A DNA stretch of 6,444 nucleotides from Acidimicrobiia bacterium UBA5794 (GTDB lineage: Bacteria; Actinomycetota; Acidimicrobiia; Spongiisociales; UBA5794): the NCBI GenBank assembly GCA_002418265.1, contig DIDS01000031.1:4662-11105 (forward strand). Direction: 5' to 3'. Below, in pieces: positions 1-6,189 of the stretch. Position numbers and translations under genes: made by a program. Below the pieces are notes generated by a model that worked only from the letters and a program-made list of their open reading frames with translations, ran no database searches and was not told the origin of the DNA. Each line of letters opens with the position of its first letter. The first letter of the stretch is position 1.

Positions 1-16
1 GGGGGGGGGGGGGGGG
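1..16. other. Poly-G run at window edge, probable artefact
   Basis: The first 16 bases are all G and then switch abruptly to ordinary mixed sequence. A homopolymer of this length at the exact end of a sequence is typical of no-signal G calls in two-colour short-read chemistry, or of a homopolymer stalling the assembly. I see no coding or regulatory use. The stop codon of the neighbouring lipoprotein gene lies only 26 bases away, so whatever follows that gene (expected to be transporter permease or ATPase genes, if any) is missing. Confidence 0.75.
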
Positions 17-41
17 AGCCGGTACTTGTTTCGTTTGTCGG

Positions 42-1256
42 TTACAGGCCGATCGACGGATCGACGAACTCGTTGGTCACGAGATCCTCTGGAGTTAGAC
101 CTTCGGAGAAATTGAATGAAGGTAGGTCTTTGACAAGATCGAAAAAGCCTTGGACACGATCGAGATCGAAGTTTCCGACCGTGTCATCCGGTCCGTTGTC
201 GATGATCCTGAGTTCAGCCATTTGCACCACAGTGGCGGCATTTGATTCGGGTGTCGTCACATAGAAGCTCGCCAAGTCATCATTTGCCTTCTGGACGGCA
301 TCAAGAACTGGTTCCGGATCGTCCATGAAGTCGACGGCCGCTTGCTGTACAAGCGGAACAAAGGCGCTGAGACACGCTTTGGTATCCTCGTCAAGTTTGT
401 CCGTTCGCATGCTCAACATCCCGGAGTAGTTTTCGTACCCGGAGTCGTGGAGCATCAGGAATTTGACCGGCTTGCCCCAGGCTTCGAAGGTGTGCTCGTA
501 GGCGTAGCCGTCTTGTGTGGCGAACCCTTGCTGAACGAGGGCACCTTCCTCAGAGATGAACCTGGTGGGCGAGCCGTCGAAGGAGCCTTCGAACTGATCA
601 GCCGAGATCTGGTTCGACGCGATGAGGTAGTCGATCCATTGCATGCCAGGAAATACGTTGACTGTGGCACCCGAAGCGCCGACATCTGAGAAGGATGCGA
701 AGTCATACGTCGCGGGGTCATACATCAAGCCGAGCGGATTCGTCTCCTGCGGTGCGATCACAGCAATCGTCGGCAACGTCCCATAATTGGTGATCGCCTC
801 ATCAAGACCAATCGTGCCGAGGAAGATCTCGTCATCGGTGTAGAGAAGCGAAGTGGTCTGCTGGTTGCCAATGTAGGGGCCGCCAGCCCTGATCTCGATG
901 GTGATACTCGGATCTGCAGTCAAAGGACCTTGAAACCGTCCAGAGTCCGGATCGATGGATCCCACACCGCCGGTGAGCTGAAAGAACGGCCCTTGTTCCG
1001 GCTGTGGAAACCAGTCCGTTTGGATTACCAGCGGGTTGGGGCACTTTGACAGGTCCCCGGCTGTCTCCGGTGGAGCCTCTGTGTCGGTTGTTGCGAGCGT
1101 CGTGGCCGTAGTAGCCGTGGTTTCGGTCGTTTCGGCATCGGCCGTGGTCGATGTGGCCGTGTCGTCGGCGCACGCCGCGGCAAGCATCGCCAGCACAACG
1201 AGTGCTATAGCGAGCCGCATGCTCCTTCGTGATCCTCTTGTTGTGCCCATTCCCAT
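42..1256 (-). CDS. ABC transporter substrate-binding lipoprotein, NMT1/THI5-like
   Basis: Probable extracellular, membrane-anchored solute-binding protein of an ABC importer, 404 aa. Residues 7-28 form a lipoprotein signal peptide: an Arg-containing n-region (R7, R10, R11, R14), then hydrophobic LAIALVVLAMLAAA, then Cys29 as the lipidation site. A Thr/Ala/Glu-rich linker (31-66) follows, then the binding domain, which opens with a VIQTDWFPQPEQG-like strand typical of NMT1/THI5/SsuA-type proteins. The later motifs GLMYD, FDGSPTRF, QQGFAT and HDSGYENY fit that family as I know it. Cys72 and the Cys in DTKACLSAF could form a disulfide. Met1 has AAGGA 7 nt upstream; Met3 is nearly as good and Met13 would also leave a signal peptide. 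No permease or ATPase gene is present; downstream sequence is cut off. Family relatives bind thiamine precursors, sulfonates or nitrate, so the ligand cannot be read from sequence. The promoter shares motifs with kdgK-eda. Confidence 0.85.
   Translation of the reverse strand: MGMGTTRGSRRSMRLAIALVVLAMLAAACADDTATSTTADAETTETTATTATTLATTDTEAPPETAGDLSKCPNPLVIQTDWFPQPEQGPFFQLTGGVGSIDPDSGRFQGPLTADPSITIEIRAGGPYIGNQQTTSLLYTDDEIFLGTIGLDEAITNYGTLPTIAVIAPQETNPLGLMYDPATYDFASFSDVGASGATVNVFPGMQWIDYLIASNQISADQFEGSFDGSPTRFISEEGALVQQGFATQDGYAYEHTFEAWGKPVKFLMLHDSGYENYSGMLSMRTDKLDEDTKACLSAFVPLVQQAAVDFMDDPEPVLDAVQKANDDLASFYVTTPESNAATVVQMAELRIIDNGPDDTVGNFDLDRVQGFFDLVKDLPSFNFSEGLTPEDLVTNEFVDPSIGL
1059..1166 (-). repeat. 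Low-complexity Thr/Ala/Glu linker coding region
   Basis: This stretch of the lipoprotein gene encodes residues 31-66, dominated by Thr with Ala, Glu and Asp and containing repeated TTAT/TTET units. It is a flexible, acidic spacer between the lipidated Cys29 and the folded binding domain. Such spacers are common in actinobacterial lipoproteins. Its antisense reading gives a Val/Ser/Ala-rich open frame that should not be annotated. Confidence 0.7.
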
Positions 1257-1322
1257 TCGTCCTTCCTTGAGTCCTGCGTGATCTCATAGGCGTTTCATGA
1301 TTCAGGCGGTTCCGCTGCAACC

Positions 1323-1363
1323 CGGTACAGTGACCCAGCCTGATGCAGCTTACCAGATGTCTG
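1323..1363 (-). promoter_or_regulatory. Bipartite motif upstream of lipoprotein gene (copy 1)
   Basis: Read on the minus strand, a palindrome CAGACATCTG (1363-1354) is followed after 22 bases by ACTGTACCG (1331-1323), 67 bases before the ATG at 1256. The same two elements with the same 22-base gap lie upstream of kdgK. The plus-strand 15-mer CAGATGTCTGAGAAG (1354-1368) also matches the minus strand at 3367-3353 exactly. I interpret this as a shared regulator site or promoter; no good sigma-70 -35/-10 pair is seen with it. The regulator is not encoded in the window. Confidence 0.45.
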
Positions 1364-1464
1364 AGAAGGTAGCCAGAGGTGTCGGTGGAATCGATCGGGT
1401 TGGCCAGCGGACCTGTTCCCTTGTCTTCGGTAGGTGTCGGTCGCCAGGTGATTTGGTCTGGCTT

Positions 1465-2112
1465 CTAACCTTGTCGCCCTTCGCGTACCTTCTCCACAAA
1501 GCCGGCTGCGCGGCGAGTCAGTTCTACCATGTCGCCAGAATCCAGTAGTGCTTGGTCGATCAAGCTGCTACCCACTCCCAGGGCCACCGCCCCGTTTCGG
1601 ATGAACGGTGCTGCTGTCTCCAGATCGACGCCACCGACCGGGACAATGTCCAGTTGCGGTAGTGGGGCACGGATGGCCTTCACGAGTGCGGGTCCGCCGA
1701 TGCTGGCTGGGAACAGCTTGACCATGTCAGCCCCAGCTTCCCACGCTGCGAGGGCCTCGGTCGGTGTGAATACGCCTGGCATCACGGGAATGCCGTAGCG
1801 GTTGCACAGCCGCACGACAGGCAAACTAAGTGTGGGGGCGACGACGAAGCCAGCTCCCGCAAGGATGGCGGCGCGAGCGGTCTCTGTGTCGAGTACGGTG
1901 CCGGCGCCGAAGAGTACTTCATCGCCGAAGCGATGCGTCGCCGCGGCGATCACATCAAACGCCCCTGGTGTTGTCATAGTCACTTCGATGACACGTACCC
2001 CCCCGGCCTTGATGGCGTCGGCGGCATCCATGAGTTGGTCAGAGCTTCGCGCTCTCATGATCGCGATGACACCAGTAGAACGAATGAGATCGAGTCGCGC
2101 AGCCTTGTCCAT
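1465..2112 (-). CDS. eda: 2-dehydro-3-deoxy-phosphogluconate (KDPG) aldolase
   Basis: Class I (Schiff-base) aldolase, 215 aa, predicted to cleave KDPG to pyruvate and glyceraldehyde-3-phosphate in the cytoplasm as the last step of an Entner-Doudoroff route. The whole TIM-barrel domain is present. Visible landmarks are IAIMRARS (16-23), the VIEVTMTTP strand with catalytic Glu43, GAGTVL (69-74), MPGVFTPTE (111-119), the Schiff-base Lys132 in MVKLFPAS, the VPVGGV phosphate-binding loop (157-162) and GVGSSLI (179-185). Thr47 sits where E. coli Eda has the Arg of TLRT; the sequence is closer to the Thermotoga-type enzymes. The start at 2112 is supported by AGGGAG (2123-2118) 5 nt upstream, although the frame stays open much further upstream inside kdgK. 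The gene follows kdgK by 38 bp and is probably co-transcribed. A 2-keto-3-deoxy-6-phosphogalactonate or 4-hydroxy-2-oxoglutarate aldolase specificity is possible. Confidence 0.9.
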   Translation of the reverse strand: MDKAARLDLIRSTGVIAIMRARSSDQLMDAADAIKAGGVRVIEVTMTTPGAFDVIAAATHRFGDEVLFGAGTVLDTETARAAILAGAGFVVAPTLSLPVVRLCNRYGIPVMPGVFTPTEALAAWEAGADMVKLFPASIGGPALVKAIRAPLPQLDIVPVGGVDLETAAPFIRNGAVALGVGSSLIDQALLDSGDMVELTRRAAGFVEKVREGRQG

Positions 2113-2117
2113 TTTGT

Positions 2118-2123
2118 CTCCCT
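2118..2123 (-). promoter_or_regulatory. Ribosome binding site deciding the eda start
   Basis: AGGGAG on the minus strand lies 5 bases before the ATG at 2112. It fixes the aldolase start at this codon rather than at the many in-frame codons further upstream, which lie inside the kdgK coding sequence in another frame. It lies in the 38-bp gap between the two genes, so eda can be translated independently from a shared transcript. Confidence 0.75.
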
Positions 2124-2150
2124 GATGATTGTCTTGCTGATTGTGCGTGT

Positions 2151-3305
2151 CTATCGAGATGTACGCTTTCCGCCACCAGACACATCGGCATCGAGTAGCG
2201 CTTGAATCTCGGCCTTGTCGATGATGGGTAGGTCGAACATGAGTGTCTGCTTGATGCGAGTCGCGGCATCTCCGACGAGCACACCCTTCTCGATGCCGTC
2301 GTTGGAGAAGCCTTCGGACAGAAGGCCGTAGTAGAAGCCTGCGTTCCACGTATCGCCACCGCCCAGTCGGTCCCAGAGAGTAATGGGTTTCACCGCGGGT
2401 GAGCGAAAGAAGAAACCATCGGAGCTGGCTGCGGCCGATTCCCAACGGTGGCTCTCGAAGGTATCGGGGTAGCGAATAGTGATTGCGACGATCTTGGCGT
2501 TGAACCGGGCGCAGGCCTCCGCGGCAAAGGCGCGGATGTCGTCGTCTTCCAATCGACCGATATCGCCCTTGTCGATCTGCTCCGCCGAATACTGCCCACA
2601 TCCCATTCCGTAGAGCTTGGCCATGTCTTCGATAGAGGTGATCAGCACGTCGACGTGGTCGGTGAGAATCGGGGTCATTGTGGCGCGAGACTCTTCCGGC
2701 GACCAGAGTGTGCCGCGATAGTTGAAGTCGAGTCCGACCAAGCATCCTTCCGGTATGTTCCCCAGTGCTTCCTGAAACGCAGCGAGCAAATGGTTGCGTT
2801 GATAACCGCTGTGTGACGCCAGGCCGAAGTTGATCCCAGACGTGTGGAAGAGCATGCAGTTCTCAAGGGCGGTGGCCCAGTCCACCATCCCGGCGTCCAG
2901 CTTCGAGGCGGCGGAATACATCCGCTGGTAGATGCCCGTGTTCTTGCGTGGGGTGCGCCCAATCTCGTAGATGAAACGCCCGACCGGTTCATACTTGGGG
3001 GCCCACACAACATGGTCGGTATTCACCCCGTTCTCTCGGGCAATATTTCGTATCATGTGCCCATAAGGGTTTGCGGGTACGCGCGTGACATAGCTCGATG
3101 GAATGCCCAGCCGAGCCAAGCCCATCGCCAGTGTGTACTCGCTGCCAGCTATCGACAGGTGCACATGGCGGGTGCGTTCCGGGCGTTCGTTGTCGGCCGG
3201 TGTATCGCGCACCATTGGCTCGCCGAAGGTTACAAACACCGGTTCACGATCATCGAACTGGCTTGAGGCGTCCTTGGCGATGTCGTATCCATGTGCGTGT
3301 GGCAT
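2151..3305 (-). CDS. kdgK: PfkB-family sugar kinase, probable 2-keto-3-deoxygluconate kinase
   Basis: Cytoplasmic ribokinase/PfkB-family kinase, 384 aa, predicted to phosphorylate 2-keto-3-deoxygluconate with ATP to give KDPG, the substrate of the adjacent aldolase. The fold opens at EPVFVTFGEPMVRDTP (21-36). The first PfkB signature region is AGSEYTLAMGLARLG (53-67). LDFNYRGTLW (192-201) resembles the D-x-NYR-x-x-LW motif common in KDG kinases. The second signature DRLGGGDTWNAGF (312-324) contains the anion-hole glycines and catalytic base Asp318. The length is somewhat above the usual 300-350 aa, owing to an extra N-terminal arm of about 20 residues and a C-terminal tail. The ATG at 3305 is the only sensible start, but its Shine-Dalgarno is weak: GAGAGGAAA lies rather far upstream and AGAAG is closer. 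The promoter region carries a motif shared with the lipoprotein gene. A related sugar-acid substrate such as 2-keto-3-deoxygalactonate is possible. Confidence 0.82.
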   Translation of the reverse strand: MPHAHGYDIAKDASSQFDDREPVFVTFGEPMVRDTPADNERPERTRHVHLSIAGSEYTLAMGLARLGIPSSYVTRVPANPYGHMIRNIARENGVNTDHVVWAPKYEPVGRFIYEIGRTPRKNTGIYQRMYSAASKLDAGMVDWATALENCMLFHTSGINFGLASHSGYQRNHLLAAFQEALGNIPEGCLVGLDFNYRGTLWSPEESRATMTPILTDHVDVLITSIEDMAKLYGMGCGQYSAEQIDKGDIGRLEDDDIRAFAAEACARFNAKIVAITIRYPDTFESHRWESAAASSDGFFFRSPAVKPITLWDRLGGGDTWNAGFYYGLLSEGFSNDGIEKGVLVGDAATRIKQTLMFDLPIIDKAEIQALLDADVSGGGKRTSR

Positions 3306-3326
3306 GAGTCTTCTGATTTCCTCTCG

Positions 3327-3367
3327 CGGTACAGTTTCTGATTCTCTTCTTACTTCTCAGACATCTG
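3327..3367 (-). promoter_or_regulatory. Bipartite motif upstream of kdgK (copy 2)
   Basis: On the minus strand the perfect 12-bp palindrome TCAGATGTCTGA (3368-3357) contains the CAGA-NN-TCTG core at 3367-3358. It is followed after 22 bases by ACTGTACCG (3335-3327), ending 21 bases before the ATG at 3305. Both elements and their spacing recur upstream of the lipoprotein gene. The palindrome is a plausible dimer operator; ACTGTACCG may be a second contact site or an atypical -10 or start region. The two copies match poorly outside these elements, which argues against a recent duplication. Confidence 0.45.
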
Positions 3368-3392
3368 ACAGGATAGGACAAAGCATCCGCGA

Positions 3393-3410
3393 CGGCAATC
3401 GCGGTTGCCG
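3393..3410. repeat. Perfect inverted repeat CGGCAA-N6-TTGCCG
   Basis: Six-base arms at 3393-3398 and 3405-3410 flank a 6-base spacer (TCGCGG). The repeat lies 88 bases upstream of the kdgK start, in the non-coding region. It could be an operator for a dimeric regulator or a small hairpin. There is no U-tract, so it is not a canonical terminator for the upstream oxidoreductase gene. Confidence 0.35.
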
Positions 3411-3666
3411 AATCGCCGTGGGATTCTTGGAGGCTCTCGAGTGTGAAGAGTTAAGAGTTCTGACAAGGGAAATCGATACCGAGGAAATCCGTGACACGTC
3501 GGCCTCCTAGGTGTTGATTGTGCGCCAATGACTCTCGTTCTCGCTTCTTGGCCCTAGAGTCTCCACTGTTCCCAGGGCGAACCAAAACGTTCATGTCCAC
3601 GCCCGAACTCGAGCGCCTCGACCCAACACAATGGAAGCCCAATCGTGAACTTACACATGTGTGCTT

Positions 3667-6081
3667 CTACATCACAACGAATGCCGGGTGCTCGTGAGCA
3701 CGCACCGGTGGAGGTTCCCCGTCGAACCTATCAACTTCCACGAGACATGTCTGTGCGGTGGAGCCCTGAGCCAACGACGACGTGCCCGCGTCGCGTGTCA
3801 GCACATTGGGGTTTCCCGCACGGCACAGGCCACCCGGCTCGATCGGATCCCACCAAGCGCCCGTAGGAAGCTGGACGACACCTTCCATGAGGTCGTTGCG
3901 AATCGCCACGGCCGCCAGGGTTTCTCCCCGGTCATTGAAGACCCTGACGAGATCCCCATGAGCCAGGCCGCGAGCATGGGCATCCGGTGAGGCCATTCCG
4001 ATCTGTTCCCTGCCGTCAACCTTGCCGTTGAGGCTCGTCTCACCGTGATCCCACTGCGAGTGAAGTCGGGTTTTCGGTTGATTCGATATCAGGTGCAGCG
4101 GATACCGGTCGACCGTCCCCAACCATTCTTGAGGTTCCAACCAAGAAGGATGAGGTGGGCAGTCGGGATAGCCGAAGCCTGCGATCGTCTCTGAATACAA
4201 CTCGATTCTGCCCGACGGTGTCTGCAAAGCCGAACCGATGGGATCTTCTCTGAACGCCGTCAAAGGCGATGGCGTCGGGGGAACCCACTCGAGAGGGATC
4301 TCGAAGTAACCATGCTCCCGCAGTTCTCCGAGCGGTGGAAAGTCGGGATGATCTGAGTGGAAACGATCGTAGATGTGCTTGATCCACTCATCTGACGTCC
4401 GCCCTTCGGTGAACCGTTCGCTGGCACTCAGTCGACGCGCCAGATCAGTAAAGATGTCGTAATCGTTTTTGGCCTCCCCAACCGGATCGATCACCTTGTC
4501 CATCCAGAACACGAAGTCATCGGTGGTGCTGCCTCCCACGTCGTATCGTTCAAGGGGCGTCGTGGCAGGCAAGACGATGTCGGCATGGCGAGCGTGGGAA
4601 TTCCAAAACGGCTCGTGACACACGATGGTGTCTGGTCGCTGCCATGCCCGCTCCAGGCGGTTGAGATCCTGGTGATGGTGGAAGGGATTTCCTCCGGCCC
4701 AATAGACAAGCCGTATCGTCGGGTAGGTGAATCGTTGCCCGTTGTAGTGGAACATCTCACCCTCGTGCAGGAGCATGTCAGAAATCCTGGCCACTGGGAT
4801 GAAGCTGGTGACCTCATTCTCGCCCTGGGGCAGGTGCGGCAGAGGATGATGGCCGGCACCTTGGCCGATGGGTGCCACGGCTCCATACCCAAAACCGATA
4901 CCCCCACCTTTGAGCCCAATCTGGCCAAGCATCGCGGCCAGGGCTGAGGCTGCCCAGTATGTTTGTTCGCCGTGGTCAGTCCGTTGCACCGACCAACTGA
5001 CGGAGATGAGCGTCCGAACGGCAGCCATCTCGGCAGCGAGGGCGCGAATCCGTCCCGGTTTGACACCCGAGATCTCGCCGGCCCAGTTGGCCGATTTCGG
5101 CGTGTTGTCCAATTCCCCCAGCAAATATGATCTGAAGTGATCCCAACCGGAGCAATGGTTCTCAAGGAAGGCCTCGTTGTGGTCGCTGGCGACCAACAGG
5201 CTATGGGCAAGCCCAAGCATGAGAGCGGTATCGGTACTCGGCCGAAGTGGTACCCACTCCGCATCCACAGGTTCAGAGACGTCCGCCCGAACCGGTGAGA
5301 CATTGACGAAGCGGACGCCGCGGTCACGGCACGTGCTGAGGCTCGCGGTGAACATGTGACGTCCTACCCCACCAGCATTTATTTGACTGTTCTTGATCGC
5401 CAGGCCACCGAAGCTCACCACGAGTTCTGTGTTGTCAGCGATCTCTTCGAAGCGCGGTTGTGTGTTCATGAAGTCATCCAAAGAGAACCCGAAGATGTGA
5501 GGCGTGATCACGCGACCTGCTCCGATCGAGTAGTCATCCACCGAATAGGTGTAGCCACCGATCGTATTGAGGAATCGATGGATCTGGCCGGTGGCGTGGT
5601 GGAAACGACCAGCACTGGCCCAACCGTAGCTTCCTCCGAAGATGGCCTGGTTTCCATAGGTGGAGCGCACCCGCTTCAACTCCGTGGCGAGTAGGTCGAG
5701 AGCGACATCCCACTCCACCTCGACGAACGGCTCGCGGCCCCGATCGTTCCGATTCGCGCCCGGGCCTTCCCGGAACCATGACCTCCGAATGGCGGGACGC
5801 TCCACACGACTCCTTCGCACCGCCTTCATCGACTGCCCGATGGCTGATGGATCGGGATCCTTGGCGAACGGATCAATGGCGATGAGATCGTGTCCGTCCG
5901 TCACGATCTCATAGGCACCCCAGTTCGTGAGAGTGGAGTGGCGGGTTGTACCCGTCGATTCATCGTCCGGAGGCGCACCCAGTTCATCAAGGCTAGATGC
6001 CCAGTTCGAGCCAGGGTCCAGGGAGGTGGCAGCCACACCTCTTGCCATCTCGGTGCCCCCCTGATGTGACGGGTCTGTCAT
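3667..6081 (-). CDS. Molybdopterin S-/N-oxide reductase, BisC/TorA/DMSO reductase family
   Basis: Large molybdenum oxidoreductase (804 aa, normal family length) predicted to bind a bis-molybdopterin guanine dinucleotide cofactor and reduce S- or N-oxides such as biotin, methionine, DMSO or TMAO oxides. The N-terminal domain has TNWGAYEIVTDG (52-63) and the SYGWASAGRFHHA block (151-163). Tyr152, Trp154 and Ser185 (in DDYSIGAG) align in spacing with Tyr114, Trp116 and the Mo-ligand Ser147 of Rhodobacter DMSO reductase. WAGGNPFHHH (461-470) and the C-terminal cofactor-binding domain (LHLISNQP 662-669, RLHSQ 672-676, GNPNVLT 756-762, GTSSLAQG 766-773) are intact. No N-terminal CxxC iron-sulfur motif, Tat signal or membrane segment is seen, so it is probably cytoplasmic like BisC. 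Met12 (6048) has a strong AGGGGGG about 7 nt upstream and may be the true start (793 aa); Met1 has only GGGGA close by. No electron donor or chaperone gene is adjacent. Confidence 0.92.
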   Translation of the reverse strand: MTDPSHQGGTEMARGVAATSLDPGSNWASSLDELGAPPDDESTGTTRHSTLTNWGAYEIVTDGHDLIAIDPFAKDPDPSAIGQSMKAVRRSRVERPAIRRSWFREGPGANRNDRGREPFVEVEWDVALDLLATELKRVRSTYGNQAIFGGSYGWASAGRFHHATGQIHRFLNTIGGYTYSVDDYSIGAGRVITPHIFGFSLDDFMNTQPRFEEIADNTELVVSFGGLAIKNSQINAGGVGRHMFTASLSTCRDRGVRFVNVSPVRADVSEPVDAEWVPLRPSTDTALMLGLAHSLLVASDHNEAFLENHCSGWDHFRSYLLGELDNTPKSANWAGEISGVKPGRIRALAAEMAAVRTLISVSWSVQRTDHGEQTYWAASALAAMLGQIGLKGGGIGFGYGAVAPIGQGAGHHPLPHLPQGENEVTSFIPVARISDMLLHEGEMFHYNGQRFTYPTIRLVYWAGGNPFHHHQDLNRLERAWQRPDTIVCHEPFWNSHARHADIVLPATTPLERYDVGGSTTDDFVFWMDKVIDPVGEAKNDYDIFTDLARRLSASERFTEGRTSDEWIKHIYDRFHSDHPDFPPLGELREHGYFEIPLEWVPPTPSPLTAFREDPIGSALQTPSGRIELYSETIAGFGYPDCPPHPSWLEPQEWLGTVDRYPLHLISNQPKTRLHSQWDHGETSLNGKVDGREQIGMASPDAHARGLAHGDLVRVFNDRGETLAAVAIRNDLMEGVVQLPTGAWWDPIEPGGLCRAGNPNVLTRDAGTSSLAQGSTAQTCLVEVDRFDGEPPPVRAHEHPAFVVM

Positions 6082-6119
6082 CGGTCCCCGGTCCTCGTTC
6101 GTCTGATTTCGGTCCTAGG

Positions 6120-6148
6120 TATGTTTCGATTCGCGCGAGTCGAACATA
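6120..6148. promoter_or_regulatory. 29-bp near-perfect palindrome, candidate operator
   Basis: The outer arms TATGTT (6120-6125) and AACATA (6143-6148), the middle arms CGA (6127-6129) and TCG (6140-6142), and the perfect centre TCGCGCGA (6131-6138) form a symmetric site. It is broken only by one extra T (6126) and one T/G pair (6130/6139). It lies 38 bases upstream of the oxidoreductase start and 42 upstream of the leader ORF, where a regulator could control both directions. The family of the regulator is not evident. Confidence 0.5.
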
Positions 6149-6189
6149 GCATCTCAGTCATCCGATAAGTGGAGGAGCAGCGGGAAACA

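Larger units (their letters stand above)
3306..3666. other. 361-bp gene-free region upstream of kdgK
   Basis: No convincing gene lies here. The best minus-strand frame (3642-3451, 63 codons) has no recognisable domain and no good ribosome binding site. The region holds the bipartite motif (3327-3367), a perfect CGGCAA/TTGCCG inverted repeat (3393-3410), two tandem copies of AAGAGTT (3446-3459), and a perfect 10-bp palindrome ACACATGTGT (3653-3662) 4 bases beyond the stop of the oxidoreductase gene. Its size and content suggest that kdgK-eda has its own promoter and is not simply read through from the oxidoreductase gene. No U-tract terminator is seen. Confidence 0.6.

Noticed and set aside
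1036..1281. Plus-strand open frame rich in Val/Ser/Ala, possible membrane protein
   Set aside because: It is the antisense of the Thr-rich linker and signal peptide of the lipoprotein gene; its composition is a direct consequence of that low-complexity stretch.
1443..1462. GCCAG/CTGGC hairpin just after the eda stop as a terminator
   Set aside because: Only 5 pairs with a 10-base loop and no U-tract on the minus strand; too weak to call.
2113..2745. Long N-terminal extension of the aldolase frame
   Set aside because: It overlaps kdgK in another frame, is Arg-rich shadow sequence, and the aldolase domain with its own ribosome binding site begins at 2112.
2844..3266. Plus-strand open frame of 140 codons opposite kdgK
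   Set aside because: Lies fully antisense to a gene with intact family motifs; no domain and no ribosome binding site recognised.
3607..3622. TCGAG-CGC-CTCGA hairpin downstream of the oxidoreductase gene as a terminator
   Set aside because: Five-pair stem with no following U-tract; could be chance in GC-rich sequence.
3451..3642. Minus-strand 63-codon frame in the intergenic region
   Set aside because: No recognisable motif, no good ribosome binding site, Arg/Ser-rich composition typical of chance frames.
5356..5694. Plus-strand 112-codon frame inside the oxidoreductase gene
   Set aside because: Antisense to the conserved cofactor-binding region around Ser185; explained as a shadow frame.
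6120..6148. LexA/SOS box because of TCGAACATA and TATGTT elements
   Set aside because: The half-sites are in the reverse order and too far apart compared with the actinobacterial TCGAAC-N4-GTTCGA box, and one has an extra T.
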